Positions 14,386-17,925 of a stretch of 17,925 nucleotides of DNA are shown piece after piece; position 1 is the first letter of the stretch, and every line of letters begins with the position of its first letter. Under the pieces are notes generated by a model. The model did no database searches. It saw nothing but the letters and a program-made list of their open reading frames with translations, and had not been told where the DNA came from. The position numbers and the translations under genes are program-made. Location of the stretch: contig SKWY01000150.1 in NCBI GenBank assembly GCA_007128675.1, positions 1-17,925 on the forward strand, read 5' to 3'. The DNA comes from Deltaproteobacteria bacterium (GTDB taxonomy: Bacteria > Myxococcota > Myxococcia > SLRQ01).

Positions 14386-16145
14386 AGACGGGCGCTTTCA
14401 AGTTCTCGGGGGTCCACTATCGCAAGCCGCTCGCCTATCGTGGCCGCGAGCATGAGCATGCTCGCCCCTTCTTTCCTGTCTTGAAAGAGGCGGGGGCTTA
14501 TGTCCGGTCACGTCGTTGGAAAGAAACGTGCCTTTTCTTGGTCGTACTGCTCCTAGCTTTTTCGGTGAGTCTTCTGGCTTGTGCCCATGGAGATAGAAGG
14601 GAGGAGCAGGAACCTTTGGCGGACGAGGTCGAGGAAGAGTACGTCTCGACCCCACCCATCCCCAGAGCGCCGGCTCCAGAGCCCATCCGGAAGCCCCAAG
14701 AAGAACCTGGCACCATGCTCGAGCCAATCGAGGACGACGACGCTCTGGATGTCCCCGAGCCGCCGAAAGTGGAAGTCGAGGTTTCTCCCGCGGCAAGGTC
14801 GGCTTTCGAGGCGGGCGTGCGGGCAGCGGGAGAAGGGGATTGGGAGGTTTCCATGCAACGATTCGAGGAGGCCGTTCGCCTCGATTCGGATCTTGCATGG
14901 GGATGGTACAATCTCGGAGTTGCTCGAGAACGGTCTGGTGATCCGGCCGGCGCCATGGGCGCTTGGAGAGAGGCGTTGGATCTAGACTCTTCATTTGCGC
15001 CCGCCGCCGTGAACATAGCGCGCGCCATGGTTCGTCAGGGAAGGGCCCGCGAGGCGGAGAGAATGCTGCGGGAGCGCATAGAGGAGCACCCCGAGATTCT
15101 CGATCTACGCAACGAACTGGGAAGGGTCTTGATCGCCCAGGGAACGCCGGCCAAGTTGGAAGGGGCATTCAGGGAAGCCAGGCAGGTCTTGGCCAGTGAC
15201 GAGCGGAATGTCGGTGCCCTGCTCGTCTTGGGCCAGGTCTTCGTCGAGAAAGGCCAGCTCGAGCTCGCCGAGTGGGTAATCGAGAGAGTATTGGCTCTGG
15301 ATCCCAACAACTCGGTGGCCCATCAAATGCTCGGCTTTCTGCAGCTCGATCGGGGAGAGCGCCGGGAGGCCTTTGGATCATTTCGGCAAGCGGCGCTCTC
15401 CGCAGGAGAATATGCCGAGATGTATGTCAACTACGGAGCGCTGCTGAATCAGGCGCAGGACTTCGATGCCGCCATCGAGAATCTCGAGAAGGCGGTGAGT
15501 TATTCTCCTCGAATGGTCGAGGCTCGTTTGAACCTCGGTAATGCCTATCGTGGTGCCGGCCGCTACCAGGAGGCGCTAGCCGAGTACGAGCAGGTTCGAA
15601 ACCTCGATCCGTCCAATGCCGATGCTGTCTTGAACATGGCCCTGATATATCTGGATGCTTCACTCCCAAGGATGGAGACGCTCGAAAGACTCAGGCGCGC
15701 CGAGGAGCTGTTGGCCAGCTATGCTCGAATGGGAGGGGGAGATGAACGGTTCTCTGATTTCGTTCGCGACGTAGAGAGGGCCATCGATGTGGAGGAACGA
15801 AGAGTAGAGCGTGAGGCTCTTCGTGAGGCGGAAGAGGTCGAGCGAGCTAGAGCGGAGGCTCGAGAGGAGGCGGAACGGCGCGCCCAAGAGGAGGAGGCTC
15901 GAAGAGCCGCGCGCGAAGAAGAGCGAAGAGCGGAGGCGGAGAGGGCTCGCCGCGAGGCGGAAGAGGCTTTTCGTGCTCGCCGCGCGTCGGAAGCCGAAGG
16001 AAGTCGTCTAGGTGAGGATGACGAGGAGGAAGAGGAAGAGGAGGACGACAACGGTGAGGGCGACGGCGAGGTCGAGGCGGGTACCAGGCTTGAGGATGAG
16101 CCGGCTTCGCGGGAAGCTGGGACCCGGCTGGGGGGAGACGAATAA
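14382..16145 (+). CDS. TPR lipoprotein with long charged helix and acidic tail, GltE/AglT-like candidate
   Basis: 587 residues, coupled to the upstream gene through ATGA. A hydrophobic stretch (about 50-66) ends in lipobox LLAC with Cys67, followed by Ala, which would send it to the outer membrane. The 48 residues before that stretch are long for a signal peptide; a TTG at 14481 (residue 34) would give a more usual length. Residues 70-135 form a Pro/Glu-rich linker, and about eight TPRs fill 135-430 (AWGWYNLGVARERSGDPAGA; VEARLNLGNAYRGAGRYQEA). Then comes a roughly 75-residue Glu/Arg helix (about 465-540), an acidic run (545-563) and two AGTRL copies at 566-570 and 579-583. The architecture suits the TPR lipoprotein GltE/AglT of Myxococcus. 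Confidence 0.88.
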   Translation: MKTGAFKFSGVHYRKPLAYRGREHEHARPFFPVLKEAGAYVRSRRWKETCLFLVVLLLAFSVSLLACAHGDRREEQEPLADEVEEEYVSTPPIPRAPAPEPIRKPQEEPGTMLEPIEDDDALDVPEPPKVEVEVSPAARSAFEAGVRAAGEGDWEVSMQRFEEAVRLDSDLAWGWYNLGVARERSGDPAGAMGAWREALDLDSSFAPAAVNIARAMVRQGRAREAERMLRERIEEHPEILDLRNELGRVLIAQGTPAKLEGAFREARQVLASDERNVGALLVLGQVFVEKGQLELAEWVIERVLALDPNNSVAHQMLGFLQLDRGERREAFGSFRQAALSAGEYAEMYVNYGALLNQAQDFDAAIENLEKAVSYSPRMVEARLNLGNAYRGAGRYQEALAEYEQVRNLDPSNADAVLNMALIYLDASLPRMETLERLRRAEELLASYARMGGGDERFSDFVRDVERAIDVEERRVEREALREAEEVERARAEAREEAERRAQEEEARRAAREEERRAEAERARREAEEAFRARRASEAEGSRLGEDDEEEEEEEDDNGEGDGEVEAGTRLEDEPASREAGTRLGGDE

Positions 16146-16260
16146 TGCCGATCAGTATTTTGGCTCGAACAGTAGCTGGATCCTTCCGGGGGTTTTCGGT
16201 TAGGATTCGCAGGTCTGGTCGGACTGGGTGCCGGCCGTACTTTGTGGGAGAAGCTTGGAA

Positions 16261-16503
16261 GTGAGCAGGTTCGTTGTGACCATACTGGGTATCGTGATAT
16301 CGATGGTCCCTTCATTGGCCGCCACGGCCCAGGAGCGTCGAGCGACTACCATCAGGTTGGAGGAGATTCGAGTCGAAGGTCGAATTCAGAAGCCACAGGC
16401 TTTCTACATCTTGCCGCGGTCGAACCTCGACTATGAGGCTCTAGACCGAAAGGATAGCTTCCTGCCAAACATAGAGGAGTCGGTCGAAAGAGAACCTTTC
16501 TAG
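16261..16503 (+). CDS. Small secreted protein of unknown function (80 aa)
   Basis: GTG at 16261 gives MSRFVVTILGIVISMVPSLAATA, a clean signal peptide, and a mature part of about 57 residues beginning QERR. A GTG at 16228 would add 11 residues and bury the signal; GGGAG about ten bases before 16261 also favours the shorter form. The mature part reads IRLEEIRVEGRIQKPQAFYILPRS, then DYEALDRKDSFLPNIEESVE and ends EREPF. I recognise no named domain; the IxVEGRIxKP opening recalls short segments seen near TonB/Tol-type systems, which is only an impression. It lies between the TPR lipoprotein and the TolQ-type channel gene, with about 115 bp on either side, and is probably a periplasmic accessory of the same system. 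Confidence 0.75.
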   Translation: MSRFVVTILGIVISMVPSLAATAQERRATTIRLEEIRVEGRIQKPQAFYILPRSNLDYEALDRKDSFLPNIEESVEREPF

Positions 16504-16526
16504 AAACAAGCTTCAAGCATTGAGGG

Positions 16527-16547
16527 CCAACGGCTTTTCGCCGCTGG
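16527..16547 (+). other. Hairpin between the small secreted protein and the TolQ-type gene
   Basis: CCAACGGC (16527-16534) pairs with GCCGCTGG (16540-16547) with one A/C mismatch and a TTTTC loop. The following TTCTTGCC is not a strong T-tract. It might attenuate transcription or protect the downstream message. A TATAAG at 16564-16569 lacks a convincing -35. Confidence 0.35.
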
Positions 16548-16619
16548 TTCTTGCCAAAAGAGTTATAAGAGGAACAAGAGTCTGTTTTCGATGTCTCAAC
16601 CAACGGAGGAAGTAGCACC

Positions 16620-17273
16620 ATGGGCGTAATAGCTGAGTTCTTCACTGCCGGTGGGCCCTGGATGTATCCAATTGCCCTAATGTCCATCGTCAGCATTGCC
16701 ATCATCGCGGAGCGTTCGCTTTTCCTTTTCTTCCGCTACAACATCAATGGCAACGCGTTTATGGCCCAGATCCAGAAGCTGGTCATGGCCAACAACATCG
16801 ATCGCGCCATCAAGCTTTGTAATGCGGCGCCCGCGGCCGCTCTTCCCAAAGTGATCAAGGCTGGGCTCACCCGAGCCAACAAGGGCGAGATCGAGATCCA
16901 GAATGCTGTCGAGGAAGCCACGCTAGAGGTGATTCCGAGCATTCAGAAGCGAACGAACTCGCTGCAGGCCGTGGCGAACCTGGCAACCCTGATGGGTCTG
17001 CTCGGTACGATTATCGGTCTGATCCAGGCCTTCCAGGCTGTCGAGGCGGCGGCTCCGGATCAGCGCGCTGCGATGCTGACCGCATCCATCTCGATCGCGA
17101 TGAACACCACGGCCTTCGGTCTGATGGTGGCGATTCCCACGATGGGTGCCCACATAATCCTAGCGGGCATAACTAAGAAGATAATCGACGAGATCGACCA
17201 GTACTCGGTCAAGCTCGAGAACCTCTTGATCTCCCGAGGCAGAGGTGCTCAGAGCCCATTGGCGGCGGGGTAG
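16620..17273 (+). CDS. TolQ/ExbB/MotA-type proton-channel subunit, AglR-like
   Basis: Inner-membrane subunit of a proton-driven motor. 217 residues with three membrane segments: 13-38 (PWMYPIALMSIVSIAIIAER), 118-139 (VANLATLMGLLGTIIGLIQAF) and 156-182 (SISIAMNTTAFGLMVAIPTM). The family pattern GLLGTIIGL with Thr130 and the TTAFGLMVAIP motif with Thr163/Thr164 are intact, so the channel threonines are present. A cytoplasmic loop (about 40-117) carries the usual helix, with IEIQNAVEEATLEVIPSIQK. GGAGGA nine bases before the ATG is a good ribosome site. The TolR-type gene follows. In Myxococcus the AglRQS motor that powers Glt gliding has this composition. ExbB for TonB import or TolQ for envelope division is the alternative, but the neighbours favour an Agl/Nfs-like role. 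Confidence 0.92.
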   Translation: MGVIAEFFTAGGPWMYPIALMSIVSIAIIAERSLFLFFRYNINGNAFMAQIQKLVMANNIDRAIKLCNAAPAAALPKVIKAGLTRANKGEIEIQNAVEEATLEVIPSIQKRTNSLQAVANLATLMGLLGTIIGLIQAFQAVEAAAPDQRAAMLTASISIAMNTTAFGLMVAIPTMGAHIILAGITKKIIDEIDQYSVKLENLLISRGRGAQSPLAAG

Positions 17274-17292
17274 TCGAGAATAGACTTGTTTG

Positions 17293-17322
17293 CTTGGCGC
17301 CGGAGAATCAGCCGGCGCCAAG
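17293..17322 (+). other. Perfect 11-bp hairpin between the TolQ-type and TolR-type genes
   Basis: CTTGGCGCCGG (17293-17303) pairs exactly with CCGGCGCCAAG (17312-17322) around an eight-base loop. GAAATAGAG follows, so it is not a terminator. It lies 43 bp before the downstream start and could stabilise the upstream message and set the ratio of the two motor subunits. Confidence 0.55.
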
Positions 17323-17352
17323 GAAATAGAGGACGTTCGGGCCAGTAAACCC

Positions 17353-17358
17353 AGGAGG
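17353..17358 (+). promoter_or_regulatory. Ribosome binding site that fixes the TolR-type start
   Basis: AGGAGG stands six bases before the ATG at 17365. It rules against the upstream TTG at 17290, whose extra 25 codons run through the hairpin, and is too close to the out-of-frame ATG at 17360. Confidence 0.8.
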
Positions 17359-17364
17359 AATGGC

Positions 17365-17880
17365 ATGGCCAGAAAACCTTCGGAGCGGGGACATCGGGCA
17401 GAAGAGAAGCTGCCACCGCTGAACATAATTCCCGTGATGAACCTGATGATCATTCTCATCCCCTCGCTGCTTCTGATGGCTTCGTTCGTGCAGCTCGCGG
17501 TCATCAACGTGGCGGCGCCTCAGATTGGTACCGGTGATCCGTCGGAGCGCGAGGATGAGGACGAAGAGGAGCGGCTCAACCTCACGATCACGGTTACCGA
17601 TCGCGGATTCACTATCTCTGGTTCGGGAGCTACGCTCCCTGGGGAAGGCGAGGAGAGTGGGCCCACCATTCCCACGACGCCGGCCGGCGAGTACGATTAC
17701 GAAGCCCTTACTCGGCAGCTCGTCGAGCTCAAGGACAACTTTCCAGAGGAAGAGCAGGTGATCATCAACGCCGAGGATGACATCAAGTACGACATCCTCA
17801 TCAACGTGATGGATGCCAGCCGAGAGCTTGACGGTAGGCTGCTATTCCATCAAGTGGTCTTGTCCGCGGGTATTGCATGA
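17365..17880 (+). CDS. TolR/ExbD-type protein with Asn in place of the transmembrane Asp
   Basis: 171 residues from the ATG at 17365. The short basic cytoplasmic N-terminus is followed by the family entry LNIIPVMNLM and a single membrane helix (about 22-48). A periplasmic part follows with an acidic Glu/Asp stretch (about 57-66) and an ExbD-like fold (LNLTITVTDRGFTIS; EEEQVIINAEDDIKYDILINVMDAS; final VVLSAGIA). In TolR, ExbD and AglQ/AglS the position after P-x-x is Asp, which carries the proton. Here P23-V-M-N26 has Asn (AAC, 17440-17442). The rest looks intact. It may be a structural subunit working with a second TolR-type protein, perhaps encoded just beyond the window as in the two-TolR AglRQS set. 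Only 45 non-coding bases remain after its stop. Confidence 0.88.
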   Translation: MARKPSERGHRAEEKLPPLNIIPVMNLMIILIPSLLLMASFVQLAVINVAAPQIGTGDPSEREDEDEEERLNLTITVTDRGFTISGSGATLPGEGEESGPTIPTTPAGEYDYEALTRQLVELKDNFPEEEQVIINAEDDIKYDILINVMDASRELDGRLLFHQVVLSAGIA

Positions 17881-17925
17881 TCTTTTGATGTCGATGCCGG
17901 GACGGTGTGCTACCTTGAGTAGAGA

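Noticed and set aside
16545..16575. Sigma54-like or sigma70-like promoter before the TolQ-type gene
   Set aside because: GG and GC elements are not at the required spacing for sigma54, and TATAAG at 16564 has no -35 at 16-18 bp.

Overview
The window reads as high-GC chromosomal DNA from a Myxococcota-type (former Deltaproteobacteria) bacterium. The main evidence is a near-canonical MglB/MglA polarity pair followed by three large exported TPR proteins and TolQ/TolR-type motor proteins. This combination recalls the Agl-Glt gliding and Nfs surface-transport machines known from Myxococcus. Almost everything lies on the + strand; I support no minus-strand gene. There is no CRISPR array, transposase or phage gene.

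Region 1 (1-2704) is a translation island. It holds the 3' four fifths of serS, four tRNA-Ser genes whose anticodons (UGA, GCU, CGA, GGA) together read all six serine codons, a tRNA-Arg(ACG), tadA (the enzyme that edits A34 of exactly that tRNA), and the small bacterial SRP RNA followed by a strong hairpin terminator. Between tRNA-Arg and tadA are about 390 bp without a credible gene. This gap contains an exact 24-bp copy of the tRNA-Arg 3' end, several perfect hairpins and a pair of imperfect 58-bp direct repeats.

Region 2 (2704-5982) is a conserved replication and repair operon: dnaX, ybaB/ebfC, recR. The next 286 bp have no gene but include a 28-bp near-perfect dyad about 40 bp before mglB.

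Region 3 (6269-17880) looks like one functional cluster. mglB and mglA are followed by an exported acidic protein with a duplicated motif, an 824-aa TPR/coiled-coil protein, an 1172-aa TPR protein, a 587-aa TPR lipoprotein, a small secreted protein, a TolQ/ExbB/AglR-type channel subunit and a TolR/ExbD-type partner. The three TPR genes are joined by 4-bp overlaps. My inference is that MglA/MglB provide the polarity switch, TolQ/TolR-type proteins the inner-membrane drive, and the TPR proteins the periplasmic and outer-membrane scaffold. It could serve gliding, or secretion and transport of surface material. The most unusual details are an Asn in place of the conserved transmembrane Asp of the TolR-type protein, a short C-terminal motif (AGTRL followed by acidic residues) shared by two of the TPR proteins, and the direct linkage of mglBA to envelope-machine genes.
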